This document shows positions 34,483 through 44,331 of a stretch of DNA of 64,000 nucleotides, piece by piece. This DNA is from Plastoroseomonas hellenica (GTDB taxonomy: Bacteria; Pseudomonadota; Alphaproteobacteria; Acetobacterales; Acetobacteraceae): contig NZ_JAAGBB010000003.1 of assembly GCF_018129085.1 (NCBI RefSeq), forward strand, positions 124,001 to 188,000, written 5' to 3'. Position numbers and translations under genes: made by a program. Numbering within the stretch: the first letter of the stretch is position 1; every line of letters begins with the position of its first letter. Below the pieces are notes generated by a model that saw only the letters and a program-made list of their open reading frames with translations, did not search any database and was not told where the DNA came from.

Positions 34483-35868
34483 TTAGATGCCGGCATCCTT
34501 CATCGGCCATTCATCGCCGAGCAGCTCCGGCTCCTCGAAGGCATCGAGCCGCGCCGTGTGGGTCGCGACATCCGCCGTGAAGAGCCGGGCGCAGATGCCG
34601 CGCGCCAGCCGCTCCGCACCATGCCCGATCGCCGGGATGTCGCCGGAGAGCTTCCCGAGCGAGAGCGTCGCCGCGTAGTTGAAGATGTGCAGACGGGCGA
34701 GATAGGGCGCGGCGCCGGTGCAGGCGAAGGCCCCATCGAGATAGGGCGAGGCCGCGAGGCCCGCATTCTCCTCGCCTGGCGGCGGCGCATAGGCATCGCG
34801 CCACAGCCGGATCGCGTTCGCCATCGGCGCGAGCTCCGGCCGCAACGCCACATCCTGGGCGAAGCCGGTGCCGAGGATGGTGAAGTCGGCGGCGACCGCG
34901 CCGCGCGGGGTCTCGAGGATCAGCCGGCCCCCGTCCCGCGTCACGCCCGTGACCGCCGCGCCGGTCAGCAGCCGGGCCCGCGGATGGCGGGCAACGCGCA
35001 GCACGCTCTCGCGCGGGGGCGGCGTCTGGCGGCGCTCCAAGGTCAGCATCAGGCGCCAGCGATCGGCATCGGGCAGCGCGGCCCAGCCATGGACGACGCC
35101 GCGGTGATCCAGCGCCTTGGAGGCATTGACGCGCGGCAGCGCCGGGCGGCGCAGCAGCATGGTGAGCGGGCCGCAGTCGGCTTCCAGCGCCGTGCCGGCA
35201 TTGTCGAAGGCGGAGGCGCCGCCGCCGATCACCGCGACCTGCTTCCCGGCGAGATCAGCGAAGTCGATCGCATCGGCGCTATGGGCGAAGAGGCTGCCGC
35301 GCCATTCCGGGCGGAAGCCGGCCGGGATCTGCGGCGCGCCGAAGCCGTCGCGCCCCGTCGCCATCACGACGTGGCGTGCGAAGATCGACGGGCCGTCGGA
35401 CAGCGCCAGGCGGAACAGCGCGCCCTGCGGCGTGATGGCGGCGACTGAGATGCCGCTGCGGATATCGAGCCTGGCCTCGGCGCGGTACCAGCGCAGATAA
35501 TCCATCCAGAGCCCGCGCGGGATCTTCCCGAGCGCGTCCCAGGCGGCAGTGCCGTGCCGCGCCTCGAACCAGGCGCGGAAGGTGAGCCCGGGCAGGCCGA
35601 GCGCGGGGCCCGCGAGCTGCTTCGGGCTGCGCAGCGTCGGCATGCGCGCGAAGCTCTCCCAAGGACCTTCCTGCCCCTCCCGCGCCCGGTCGATCAGCAG
35701 GGTGCGGGAGACGCCGTTGCGGGTCAGCGCCAGCCCGGCGGCGAGGCCGGCCATGCCGGCGCCAATGATGACGACGTCCTGCGCGATGCTGCCGTCCGGC
35801 GCCGTAGTCTCCGGCACCCAGCTTGGCGCGGGTTCCTGGAGCAGCTCCAGGTCGCGCCCTAACGTCAT
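34483..35868 (-). CDS. FAD/NAD(P)-binding flavin monooxygenase-type oxidoreductase
   Basis: A 461-residue flavoprotein. It has VVIIGAGMAGLAAGLALTRNG (FAD-binding GxGxxG near residue 34), a second nucleotide site VAVIGGGASAFDNAG (NADPH) and VMATGRDGFG plus FTILGTGFAQD, the pattern of flavin-containing monooxygenases. It likely hydroxylates or oxidises a small substrate. ATG overlaps the stop of the M20 gene upstream (ATGA), so it is translated after it in one operon; it is followed leftward by the cytochrome-b-like gene. Confidence 0.88.
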   Translation of the reverse strand: MTLGRDLELLQEPAPSWVPETTAPDGSIAQDVVIIGAGMAGLAAGLALTRNGVSRTLLIDRAREGQEGPWESFARMPTLRSPKQLAGPALGLPGLTFRAWFEARHGTAAWDALGKIPRGLWMDYLRWYRAEARLDIRSGISVAAITPQGALFRLALSDGPSIFARHVVMATGRDGFGAPQIPAGFRPEWRGSLFAHSADAIDFADLAGKQVAVIGGGASAFDNAGTALEADCGPLTMLLRRPALPRVNASKALDHRGVVHGWAALPDADRWRLMLTLERRQTPPPRESVLRVARHPRARLLTGAAVTGVTRDGGRLILETPRGAVAADFTILGTGFAQDVALRPELAPMANAIRLWRDAYAPPPGEENAGLAASPYLDGAFACTGAAPYLARLHIFNYAATLSLGKLSGDIPAIGHGAERLARGICARLFTADVATHTARLDAFEEPELLGDEWPMKDAGI

Positions 35869-37022
35869 CCTCCGGCGAGGGCGCGCTTCGCAACCTCGGC
35901 CAGGAAGCCGGAGGCGCGGGGCAGGATGGCATCGTTGAAGTCGTAATGCGGATTGTGCAGTTCGCGCCCGCCTTCGGCCGGGCCATTGCCGATCCAGACG
36001 AAGGCCCCCGGCACCTCGCGCAGGAACCAGGAGAAGTCCTCCCCCGTCATCGCCGGCGGCAGGTCCCGGCGCACCGCGCCGCCCGCGGCCGCGGCGGCGG
36101 CTGCCAGGTCGCGCTCGGCGGCGTGGTTGACGGTGACCGGGACGCCACGACGGAACTCCAGGCTGCTGGTGACGCCGAAGGTGGCGCCGATCCCGTCCGC
36201 GATGCGGCGGAGCGCGGCCTCGATCACGACACCATCCTCCTCGCGCAGCCAGCGGGCGGTGCCCTTGAGGGTGGCGCTGGCGGGGATCTGATTCTGGGCC
36301 TCGCCGGCTTCCATGATGGTGATGGAGACGACGCCGCCGGAGATCGGGTCGAGCTCCCGCGCCACGATCGACTGCGCGGCGGTGATGGCGTGGCCGGCGG
36401 CGATCACGGGGTCGCGGGTTAGATGCGGCAGCGCAGCATGACCGGCATGGCCTTCGAAGCGGATGGCGAAGCGGGCGCCAGCGGCCATCACCGGGCCGTC
36501 ATGCACCGCGATGGTGCCGGCTTCGAGCCCTGGCCAATTGTGCCAGCCGAAGATGCGCTCCATCGGGAAGCGCTGGAACAGACCTTCGCGGATCATCGAT
36601 TCCGCACCGCGGCCGCCTTCTTCGGCGGGCTGGAAGACCAGATGCACGGTGCCGGACCAGTCGGGATCGGCCTGCAGCAGGGCGGCGGCACCAAGCAGCG
36701 CCGTGGTGTGGCCGTCATGGCCGCAGGCATGCATCACGCCGGGCGTGCGGGAATGCCAGGGCAGGTCCTCGACGACTTCCTGGATCGGCAGCGCGTCCAT
36801 GTCACCGCGCAACCCAACCGCGCGGTTGCCGCCGGTGCCGCCGCGCCGCAGCGTCGCGACGACGCCGTGGCCGCCGACCCCTTCCGCGATCTCGGTGACG
36901 CCCAGTTCCTTGAGTTTCTGCACGACGAAGGCGGCGGTCTCGCCCTCATGCAGGGTCAGGCCGGGATTGGCGTGCAAATGGCGGCGCCAGGTGGTCAGGT
37001 TGTCGACAAGCGAAGGTTCCAT
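35865..37022 (-). CDS. M20 aminoacylase/hippurate-hydrolase-type amidohydrolase
   Basis: A 385-residue metallohydrolase of the aminoacylase/AbgB/IAA-amino-acid hydrolase group. WRRHLHANPGLTLHEGETA is the family opening; VMHACGHDGHTTALLGAA holds the metal ligands; FQPAEEGGRGAESMIREGL the catalytic glutamates; WHNWPG the next histidine; and AMTGEDFSWFL the last. It releases an amino acid from an N-acyl conjugate. Its stop overlaps the start of the flavin monooxygenase gene. It is divergent from tamA with 80 bases between. Confidence 0.9.
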   Translation of the reverse strand: MEPSLVDNLTTWRRHLHANPGLTLHEGETAAFVVQKLKELGVTEIAEGVGGHGVVATLRRGGTGGNRAVGLRGDMDALPIQEVVEDLPWHSRTPGVMHACGHDGHTTALLGAAALLQADPDWSGTVHLVFQPAEEGGRGAESMIREGLFQRFPMERIFGWHNWPGLEAGTIAVHDGPVMAAGARFAIRFEGHAGHAALPHLTRDPVIAAGHAITAAQSIVARELDPISGGVVSITIMEAGEAQNQIPASATLKGTARWLREEDGVVIEAALRRIADGIGATFGVTSSLEFRRGVPVTVNHAAERDLAAAAAAAGGAVRRDLPPAMTGEDFSWFLREVPGAFVWIGNGPAEGGRELHNPHYDFNDAILPRASGFLAEVAKRALAGG

Positions 37023-37102
37023 GCCCCCGTCTTACTGCGCATGCCCTCTGTTCACCAAGAGGTGGGGTGGCCGCCGGGCCTCGCTTCGGGGATGAATGGG
37101 AA

Positions 37103-38935
37103 ATGGTCCGGGGCCGACTTCAGATTCTTCTCGTGTGCCTTGCCCTTCTCACCGGCACCGGACGGGGGCAGGAAGCGCCGCGCGATATTCCCTATCGCGT
37201 GGAGTTCGCGCCGAGCGGCGACGAGGCGCTCGACACAGCCGCGCGCGCCGTCTCCCAGCTCGAGCGCCTGCGGGAGAGCTCGCCCACCGGCGCCTTCGGC
37301 CTGGTCGCGCGCGCCGAGGCGGATGCGGAACGGATGATCATGGCGCTGCGGTCGGAAGGCTACTGGGCCGGCACCGCGCGCATCACCCTGCTGGGCGAGA
37401 CCCCGGACTCGCCAACCCTGCCGGAGCGGGTCGAGCAGAGCAGCGGCGAAGTCCCGGTGATGATCACCCTGACACCGGGGCCGCGCTACACGCTCGGCCG
37501 GATCCAGGTTCAGGGAGGCGGCGCCGATATCGCCACGGCGACGCCCTTCGGACTGGCGGCGGGCGATCCGGCCCGCGCAGCGCCGGTGCTAGATGCCGGG
37601 GAGAGCTTGCGGGGCCGGCTACGCGATGCCGGCTATCCGCTGGCCCGGGTGGTCTCGCGCGACGTGATGGTGGACCATGACCGACGGACCATGGACGTCA
37701 CCTTCGTCCTGGAATCCGGGCCTCTCGCCCATTTCGCAGCACCTGCCGTGACCGGGGCCGAGACGGTCGATACCGGCCTGCTGGAGCGCGTCGCGGGACG
37801 CCGCCTCGCGGGCGAGACCTACGGCCCGGCCCGGGTCGAGAGCGCGCGCAGCGCGATCTCGGCCCTCGGCCCCTTCTCCACGGTGCGAGCGCGGGAGGCG
37901 ACGGCGCTCGATGCCGAAGGGCGGCTGCCGATAACCTTCGAGGTGGTGGAACGGCCGCTCCGCCTGTTCGGCGCCAGCCTGGCCTATGAAACCAATTACG
38001 GCCCGACCGTGAAGCTCTATTGGGAGCATCGCAACATCTTCGGAGCCGCCGAGAGGCTGCGGATCGAGGGGGAGATCGCCCGGCTCGGCGAGGCCGGCGG
38101 CGTCGACGACGCGACCTATCGCCTCTCCGCAACGCTCCGCACGCCCGAGGTGCTGCAGCGCGACATCCAGAGCGTGACGACCCTCGCGGCCGTCCGCGAG
38201 CGACTGGATGCCTATGATCGCAACGCGATCATCGCGTCGACGTTGTTCGAGCGTCGGCTCGGCCCGCATTTGGTCGGCCAGGCCGGGCCGTCCTTCGAGA
38301 CCGGCGAGATCGGACGCGACGGCGACATGACGCCCTTCACCCTGCTCGGCTTCACCGTCGGCGCCCGCTGGGACTACACGACCAGCCTGCTCGACCCGCG
38401 CAGCGGCTGGCGGGCCTCGGTGACCGCGACGCCCTATCTGGCGCTCGGCGAAGGCAGCAGCTTCACCCGGGTGCTCGCCAATGGCAGCACCTATTTCGAC
38501 CTGAGCGGCAATGGCGGCACCGTGCTGGCCTTGCGGGCAGCGGTGGGGTCCGCCTTCGGCGCCGCCCGCGACGACATCACGCTCGACAAGCGCTTCTATG
38601 CCGGCGGCGGCGGCTCCGTACGCGGCTATACCTATCAGGCGATCGGGCCACGCGATTCCCGCAACCGGCCGCTCGGCGGCGCCAGCCTGGTCGAGGGCAG
38701 CATCGAGCTCCGGCAGCGGATCAGCGGCAATCTCGGCATGGTGGCCTTCGTGGATGCGGGCAGCGTCGGCGACAGCGCGACGCCGAGCTTCTCCGACGTG
38801 CGGACCGGTGTCGGCCTCGGCATCCGCTATGCCACGGCGATCGGGCCGATCCGCATCGATGTGGCGATGCCGCTCTCCCGCATCCGTGGCGAAGGCGGCT
38901 ACGCGCTCTATGTCGGCATCGGGCAGGCCTTCTGA
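37103..38935 (+). CDS. tamA: Outer-membrane translocation/assembly protein TamA
   Basis: A 610-residue Omp85-family protein. A signal peptide (MVRGRLQILLVCLALLTGTG) precedes three POTRA-like domains (about 25-260) and a 16-stranded beta-barrel; GGGGSVRGYTYQAIGPRD is the conserved Omp85 loop motif (VRGY), and the protein ends in aromatic F. Together with TamB it moves proteins and phospholipids to the outer membrane. ATG at 37103 was chosen because it gives the signal peptide. The stop lies one base before the tamB start, so the two are co-translated. Confidence 0.93.
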   Translation: MVRGRLQILLVCLALLTGTGRGQEAPRDIPYRVEFAPSGDEALDTAARAVSQLERLRESSPTGAFGLVARAEADAERMIMALRSEGYWAGTARITLLGETPDSPTLPERVEQSSGEVPVMITLTPGPRYTLGRIQVQGGGADIATATPFGLAAGDPARAAPVLDAGESLRGRLRDAGYPLARVVSRDVMVDHDRRTMDVTFVLESGPLAHFAAPAVTGAETVDTGLLERVAGRRLAGETYGPARVESARSAISALGPFSTVRAREATALDAEGRLPITFEVVERPLRLFGASLAYETNYGPTVKLYWEHRNIFGAAERLRIEGEIARLGEAGGVDDATYRLSATLRTPEVLQRDIQSVTTLAAVRERLDAYDRNAIIASTLFERRLGPHLVGQAGPSFETGEIGRDGDMTPFTLLGFTVGARWDYTTSLLDPRSGWRASVTATPYLALGEGSSFTRVLANGSTYFDLSGNGGTVLALRAAVGSAFGAARDDITLDKRFYAGGGGSVRGYTYQAIGPRDSRNRPLGGASLVEGSIELRQRISGNLGMVAFVDAGSVGDSATPSFSDVRTGVGLGIRYATAIGPIRIDVAMPLSRIRGEGGYALYVGIGQAF

Positions 38936-38936
38936 G

Positions 38937-41900
38937 ATGCGGGCACTGCGCTGGATCTTCGGGACGCTCCTGGTGGTGCTGGTCCTCGCTGTGCTTGGCG
39001 TGGTGGGTGGGCTGTTCTGGGCCAATACCGCCGGCGGGCGCGCGACGATCGAGCGCCTGGCACAGGAGAATGTGCCGGGCCTGGTGATCGAAGGGCTGCA
39101 AGGCCCCCTGCCCGGCCGCCTCTCGGTCGCGAAGCTGTCGATGGCCGATGGCGAAGGCGTGTGGCTGGAGCTGGAGCAGGCCGAGATCGCGGTCGATTTC
39201 ATGGCGCTGCTGCGGCGGGAGCTGCATGTCACCCGCATCGCGGCCGCCCGCATCGCGGTGGCGCGGGCGCCGGCCGGCGAGCCGGCGCCGGAGCAGCCGG
39301 TGGAGAGCGGTGGCAGCGGTGGCCTGCCGCAACTGCCGGTCTCGATCCGGCTGGATACGCTGGAGGTCGGCGCGCTGGAGCTCGGCGAGACGCTGGCAGG
39401 CGTTGCGCTCCGCGCCGCGATCACGGGTGCCGCCACGATCAGCAATGACCGTGCGGTCGCGCGCCTCGACATTGAGCGCCAGGATGCGCCCGGGCGGCTC
39501 ACGCTGCGTGCCGACCTCGACCCACGCGCGGAGCGGCTTGTGCTGAACCTCGACGCGCAGGAGCCGCCGGGGGGCGTGGTGGCGACGCTGCTCGGGCGGC
39601 AGGGCGACGCCTTCTCGGCGCGGGTGAACCTCGATGGTCCGGCGAGCGGCGCGGCGCTGTCGCTGGAGGCGCGCATCGGCACGGAGATCGCCTTCGAGGC
39701 GAACGGCACCGTGCGGGCGGGCACGGATGGTGCGGCGGCGCTGGTGCTGCAGGGCCATGCCAGCGCGGCGCCGCTGCTGCCCCCGGATACCGCGCCATTG
39801 GCGACGCCGGTACAGTTCGCGCTGGATGCGGAGCGTGCCGCCGACGGCGCGATGACCTTGCGTCGTGCCACGGTCTCGGCGCCAGCGGCCGAGGTGGAGG
39901 CGCGCGGGGGGATGAGCGCGGCGGGCGTCGTCACCGCGAATGGCACGCTGGCACTCCGTGAGAGCGGGCGCTTCGGCGCTCTGGTGCCGGAGGGCTTCGG
40001 CTGGGATGCGATCCGCGCGCAATTCGCGGTGGAGGGCCCGGCCGCCGGACCTTCCCTGCGGCTGGAGGTCACGCCGGAGGCGCTGCGGATTGCGCCCGAG
40101 CAATTGGCCGCGGCGCTCGGGGCGGCGCCGCGCTTGACGCTGGCGACCCAGGGCGTGGAGCGGGTCGAGAGCCTGGTCCTGGAAGGCGCCGCGATCCGCA
40201 TCACCGCCTCCGGCCGGGTGGTCGACCCGCTGGATCTCCGCGTCGACACGGTGGCGCCGGACGTCGCGCGCATCCTGCCCGGCAGCCAGGGCGGGCTGGA
40301 GGCAGGCTTGCGGGTGACCGGCGCGATGGCGGACCCTGCCATCGCATTGACCGCACGCGCGGCGCGGCTCGCCTTCGGCGCGCAGGCGGTGGAGGGGCTG
40401 GAGCTGACGGCCCAGGTCGCGACCCCGCTCTCCGCCCCGCGCGGGCGGGCGCGGCTCGCCGCGCGCTATGCCGGGCTGCCGGTGACGCTCGACGTCGAAG
40501 GCAATCCCGAAGGCAACGCCATGCGCCTGGCCCGCGCCGAGGCCGGCTTCGGTCCCGCACGGCTGACGGCGAGCGGCGTCTTCGATCCCGCCACCACGAT
40601 CTTCGAAGGTGAGGCGCGCCTCGATGTGCCGGATGCCGCGCCCTTCACGCCGCTCGCGGGACAGCCGCTCTCGGGTAGTGCCCGGCTTGCTGCGCGGCTG
40701 ACCCGCACCGACGCGCTGCAGGGCTTCGACGCGACACTGGATATCCCGGGCTTCCGCTTTGGCGCGACGCCCGTCGCAGGGCGGGTCACGGCGCGCGGCA
40801 CGCCGGAGGATGCGCAGATCGCGCTCGATATTCGCAGCGGCGAGAACGGCGCCACAGGCCAGGCGCGGATCACGAATGGGCCAGATGGGCGGCGGATCAC
40901 CCTGCCGGAGCTTCGCGCGCGCGGCGCCGGCGAGACCATCGCCCTTGCCGCTCCGGCGCGGATCCTGCTCGCACCGGATGGCGTGGTGGTCATCGAGAGC
41001 CTCGCCCTGGCGCCCGGACGTGGCGGCCGGCTGGAGGTGAGCGGCCGTCATGGACCAGCCCAGACCGCGGTCGAGGCGCGGCTGACCGGGCTGCCACTGG
41101 CTGCCCTCGCCCAGGGCATGGGCCTGCCGGTCGATGGGCGGATCGAGGCGGTGGCGCGGTTGACCGGCGCCGCCGCGACGCCGGATGCACGGGTCGTGCT
41201 GGATGCGCGCGGGCTGCGCAACACCGACGCCGCCTTCCGCAGCGTGCCCCCGCTCGATATCCATATTGAGGCCGAGTTGCCGCGGCTCGCGAGCCTGCGC
41301 GCGACGGCGGAGGCGCGGGCGGGCAATGCGATCCGCCTGAACCTCGATGCGCGCGCGCCGCAGGGCTTCGGCGGCAATGCGCCGATCCAGGCGACGGTCA
41401 CCGGGCAGGGTGACGTGGCAGCGATCTCCGCCCCCTTTCTCGCCGGCAGCGCCAATCAGGCGCGCGGCCGGCTGGCGATCGACCTTCGCGCCGAAGGCAC
41501 GGTCGCCGCGCCGCGCGCCAGCGGCACGGTGCGGCTGAGCGAGGGCCAGTTCCGCAACACGGAGTTCGGCGCCACCTTCACCGGCATGACGGCCTTGATC
41601 CGGGCCGAGGGCAACCGGGTGGTGCTGGAGAGTTTCCGGGCGCGCACGCCGGGCAATGGCGAGATCACCGTCGCGGGCAACGTCGATGCGGGCGCACCGG
41701 GCATGCCGACCCAGGTCACCGTCACCGCCCGCGGCGCGCGGCCGGTGCAATCCGACGCCTATTCGGTGCAGATGGATGCCGATGTGACGGTGGAGGGCCG
41801 CGCGACCGAGGCGCTCCGCGCCGCCGGCCGCGTCGCCATATCCCGCGCCGAGATCCGGATCCCGGAGCGCATGCCGGCCAGCGTACGTACCATCCCGAAT

Positions 41901-42716
41901 GTGCGCGAGCGTGGCCGCGGCGCCCCGCGGCAGCGCCCGGCACCACCACCCGGCGCCGACCAGGGCGGGCTGGAGATCGCGCTGGCGATCGACATCGCGG
42001 CGCCGCGTGGCGTCTTCATCCGCGGCCAGGGCATCGATGCGGAGTTCGGCGGCGATCTCCGGGTGCGGGGCACCGCCGCGGCGCCGCAGGTCGAAGGCGC
42101 GCTGAGTGTGCGGCGCGGCGAGCTCACCTTCTTCGATCGACGCTTCAACTTCACCCGCGGCAACGTCACCTTCGATTCCGGCACGCTGGTGCCCTCGCTC
42201 GATTTCCTGGCTGCCGTGCGGGCGCGCGAGGTGCAGGCGCAGATCACGGTGACGGGCCGGCCGGAAGCGCCGCGCATCGCCTTCTCCTCGAACCCGGAAC
42301 TGCCGCAGGACGAGGTGCTGGCGCGTATCCTGTTCGACCGCACGGCACGGGAGCTCTCGCCTTTCCAGCTCGCGCAGCTCGCGCAGGTGGTCGCCGGCGC
42401 GGCGGGTGTGAACACGCCGACCGCCGGCGGCTTCTTCGAGCGCATCCGCCGTACCCTCGCGTTGGATCGGCTGGGCGTCGGCGAGGCCGAGCGGAGCCAG
42501 CAGCAGCAGAGTGGCGGCAGCGGCGCGCCGACGCTCGAGGCTGGGCGCTATGTGGCCGATGGCGTCTATCTCGGCGTGACCCAGGGCACCGAAGGCGGAA
42601 CCCCGCGGATCGGCGTCCAGATCGACCTGCTGCCGCGCCTGCGGCTGGAGGGCGCCACCGGCGGCAACACCCAGGCCGGCGACCGGATCGGGCTCGGCTA
42701 CGAGTTCGAGTATTAA
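38937..42716 (+). CDS. tamB: Inner-membrane-anchored translocation/assembly protein TamB
   Basis: A 1259-residue protein with one N-terminal membrane helix (WIFGTLLVVLVLAVLGVVGG) and a long beta-helical, AsmA-like taco fold spanning the periplasm. The C-terminal DUF490 region contains GELTFFDRRFNFTRGNVTF and the PEAPRIAFSSNPELPQDEVLARILF block typical of TamB, and the last residues YEFEY resemble the beta-signal-like end. It links TamA to the inner membrane. The ATG begins one base after the tamA stop. A hairpin follows 14 bases downstream. Confidence 0.93.
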   Translation: MRALRWIFGTLLVVLVLAVLGVVGGLFWANTAGGRATIERLAQENVPGLVIEGLQGPLPGRLSVAKLSMADGEGVWLELEQAEIAVDFMALLRRELHVTRIAAARIAVARAPAGEPAPEQPVESGGSGGLPQLPVSIRLDTLEVGALELGETLAGVALRAAITGAATISNDRAVARLDIERQDAPGRLTLRADLDPRAERLVLNLDAQEPPGGVVATLLGRQGDAFSARVNLDGPASGAALSLEARIGTEIAFEANGTVRAGTDGAAALVLQGHASAAPLLPPDTAPLATPVQFALDAERAADGAMTLRRATVSAPAAEVEARGGMSAAGVVTANGTLALRESGRFGALVPEGFGWDAIRAQFAVEGPAAGPSLRLEVTPEALRIAPEQLAAALGAAPRLTLATQGVERVESLVLEGAAIRITASGRVVDPLDLRVDTVAPDVARILPGSQGGLEAGLRVTGAMADPAIALTARAARLAFGAQAVEGLELTAQVATPLSAPRGRARLAARYAGLPVTLDVEGNPEGNAMRLARAEAGFGPARLTASGVFDPATTIFEGEARLDVPDAAPFTPLAGQPLSGSARLAARLTRTDALQGFDATLDIPGFRFGATPVAGRVTARGTPEDAQIALDIRSGENGATGQARITNGPDGRRITLPELRARGAGETIALAAPARILLAPDGVVVIESLALAPGRGGRLEVSGRHGPAQTAVEARLTGLPLAALAQGMGLPVDGRIEAVARLTGAAATPDARVVLDARGLRNTDAAFRSVPPLDIHIEAELPRLASLRATAEARAGNAIRLNLDARAPQGFGGNAPIQATVTGQGDVAAISAPFLAGSANQARGRLAIDLRAEGTVAAPRASGTVRLSEGQFRNTEFGATFTGMTALIRAEGNRVVLESFRARTPGNGEITVAGNVDAGAPGMPTQVTVTARGARPVQSDAYSVQMDADVTVEGRATEALRAAGRVAISRAEIRIPERMPASVRTIPNVRERGRGAPRQRPAPPPGADQGGLEIALAIDIAAPRGVFIRGQGIDAEFGGDLRVRGTAAAPQVEGALSVRRGELTFFDRRFNFTRGNVTFDSGTLVPSLDFLAAVRAREVQAQITVTGRPEAPRIAFSSNPELPQDEVLARILFDRTARELSPFQLAQLAQVVAGAAGVNTPTAGGFFERIRRTLALDRLGVGEAERSQQQQSGGSGAPTLEAGRYVADGVYLGVTQGTEGGTPRIGVQIDLLPRLRLEGATGGNTQAGDRIGLGYEFEY

Positions 42717-42730
42717 GGTAGGCGCCCGAT

Positions 42731-42755
42731 AGGAGCCTTTCCCGGACAGGCTCCT
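42731..42755 (+). terminator. Hairpin terminator of tamA-tamB
   Basis: AGGAGCCT and AGGCTCCT (8 bp) pair around a 9-base loop, 14 bases after the tamB stop. No T-tract. Confidence 0.5.
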
Positions 42756-42796
42756 GAGCGCAGCATCATCTCCTCGAGCGACGGGGGGAGGCTGCG

Positions 42797-44239
42797 ATGG
42801 CGGGCGCAACGCTGATCCGGAATGCCGACTGGGTGGTGCTGTGGGATGCTGCGGCGCAGCGACATGCCTATGCGCGCGGCGTCGACATGCTGATCCGGGA
42901 CGGCGCGATCGTGGCGATCGGGCCGCATGACCCGATGGCGCGGGGCGACGCAGCGGTGATCGACGGTGCCGGCATGCTGCTGATGCCGGGCCTCGTGAAC
43001 GTCCATACCCATCCGACGACGGAGCCCGGCTTCCGTGGGGTGCGCGAGGATCACGGCGTCCCCGAGCAGCAGATGACCGGCCTCTTCGAACGCAGCCAGT
43101 CCATGCGGTTGGATGCGGCAGGGCGCGACGCGGCGATGCGCCTCGCCTATGCCGAGCTGATGTCGGCCGGCGTCACCAGCGTGGTCGATCTCTCCGCCCC
43201 CTTCGAGGGCTGGATGGATGTGATGCGGGAGAGCGGGCTGCGGGTCTGGGTCGGGCCGGGCTATGCCTCCGCGCGCTGGGGCATGAGCGCGCCGCAGACC
43301 GTCGAATGGCACTGGGATCCGGCGGCCGGCAGGCGCGGCTTCCAGGCGGCGCAGGCGATCATGGACGAGGCGGAGCGCGATCTTTCCGGCCGGCTCTCGG
43401 GCATCGTCTTTCCCGCGCAGATCGATACGGTGGAGGAGGATCTGCTGCGCGATTCCATCGCGCTGGCGGAAGCGACCGGACGCCCCTTCACCACGCATAT
43501 CGCGCAGGCGGTGGTCGAGGTCCGGGAGATGATCCGCCGGCACGGCACCACGCCGATTCAATGGGCTGGCGGTCTCGGGCTGCTGACGCCGCGCAGCATC
43601 CTGGGCCATGCGATCTTCACCGACGACCATCCCTCGATCGGCTGGCATGGCAGCCGCGACGTGGCGCTGATGGCCGAGCGTGGCGCGGCGGTGGCGCATT
43701 GCCCTTCCCCCTTCGCGCGCTATGGCGAGCATCTGAAGCATTTCGGGCGCTATGGCGACGCCGGCGTGCGCATGGCGCTCGGCACAGATGTCGCGCCCCA
43801 TAACCTGATCGAGGAGATGCGGCTGGCCCTCCTGCTGGCACGCAATGCCGCCCATGACCTCAGCACCGCCGATACCGCGAGCGTCTTTCATGCCGGGACC
43901 GTGGGTGGGGCGGACGCGCTGGGGCGGAGCGATCTCGGTCGGCTCGCGGTCGGCGCCAAGGCGGATTGCGTGCTGGTCGATCTCGGCCATCCGCTGATGG
44001 CGCCGCCGCGTGATCCCCTGCGCAGCCTGGTCTTCCACGCCGCCGACCGCGCCGTGCGCCATGTCTTCGTCGGCGGCAACGCGATCTATGCGAATGGCAG
44101 GCCGGTCGGGCTGGACGTCAGCGAGGCGGCGGGCATCCTGGCCCAGAGCCAGGCGAAGATGCTGCGCGACGCCGCCGGCCATGATTATCGCGGCCGCGAC
44201 GGTGATGCCATCGCGCCGTTGTCGCTGGGGTTTATCTAG
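42797..44239 (+). CDS. Amidohydrolase of the TRZ/ATZ (chlorohydrolase/deaminase) family
   Basis: A 480-residue metallo-dependent hydrolase. Metal-binding motifs in order are PGLVNVHTHPT (HxH), FTTHIAQAVVEV (His), ILGHAIFTDDHP (His) and MALGTDVAPHN (Asp). This matches cytosine- or 8-oxoguanine-deaminase-like and atrazine-chlorohydrolase-like enzymes; substrate unknown. An ATG at 42797 has GGGGGGAGG upstream. It lies 80 bases after tamB on the same strand but separated by a terminator-like hairpin. Confidence 0.88.
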   Translation: MAGATLIRNADWVVLWDAAAQRHAYARGVDMLIRDGAIVAIGPHDPMARGDAAVIDGAGMLLMPGLVNVHTHPTTEPGFRGVREDHGVPEQQMTGLFERSQSMRLDAAGRDAAMRLAYAELMSAGVTSVVDLSAPFEGWMDVMRESGLRVWVGPGYASARWGMSAPQTVEWHWDPAAGRRGFQAAQAIMDEAERDLSGRLSGIVFPAQIDTVEEDLLRDSIALAEATGRPFTTHIAQAVVEVREMIRRHGTTPIQWAGGLGLLTPRSILGHAIFTDDHPSIGWHGSRDVALMAERGAAVAHCPSPFARYGEHLKHFGRYGDAGVRMALGTDVAPHNLIEEMRLALLLARNAAHDLSTADTASVFHAGTVGGADALGRSDLGRLAVGAKADCVLVDLGHPLMAPPRDPLRSLVFHAADRAVRHVFVGGNAIYANGRPVGLDVSEAAGILAQSQAKMLRDAAGHDYRGRDGDAIAPLSLGFI

Positions 44240-44331
44240 GCATCAGGCGCCGGCGGCTGCATTCGCGGTCTCGGGCGTCGGCTTGCCTCGCGCCGCCGGA
44301 GCCGATGGCAACCTGCGGCCGCGTGGTCTGG

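Noticed and set aside
38721-42809. Open frame of 1362 codons on the minus strand opposite tamB
   Set aside because: Shadow of tamB caused by high GC and rare stops; no family motif and no ribosome-binding site.
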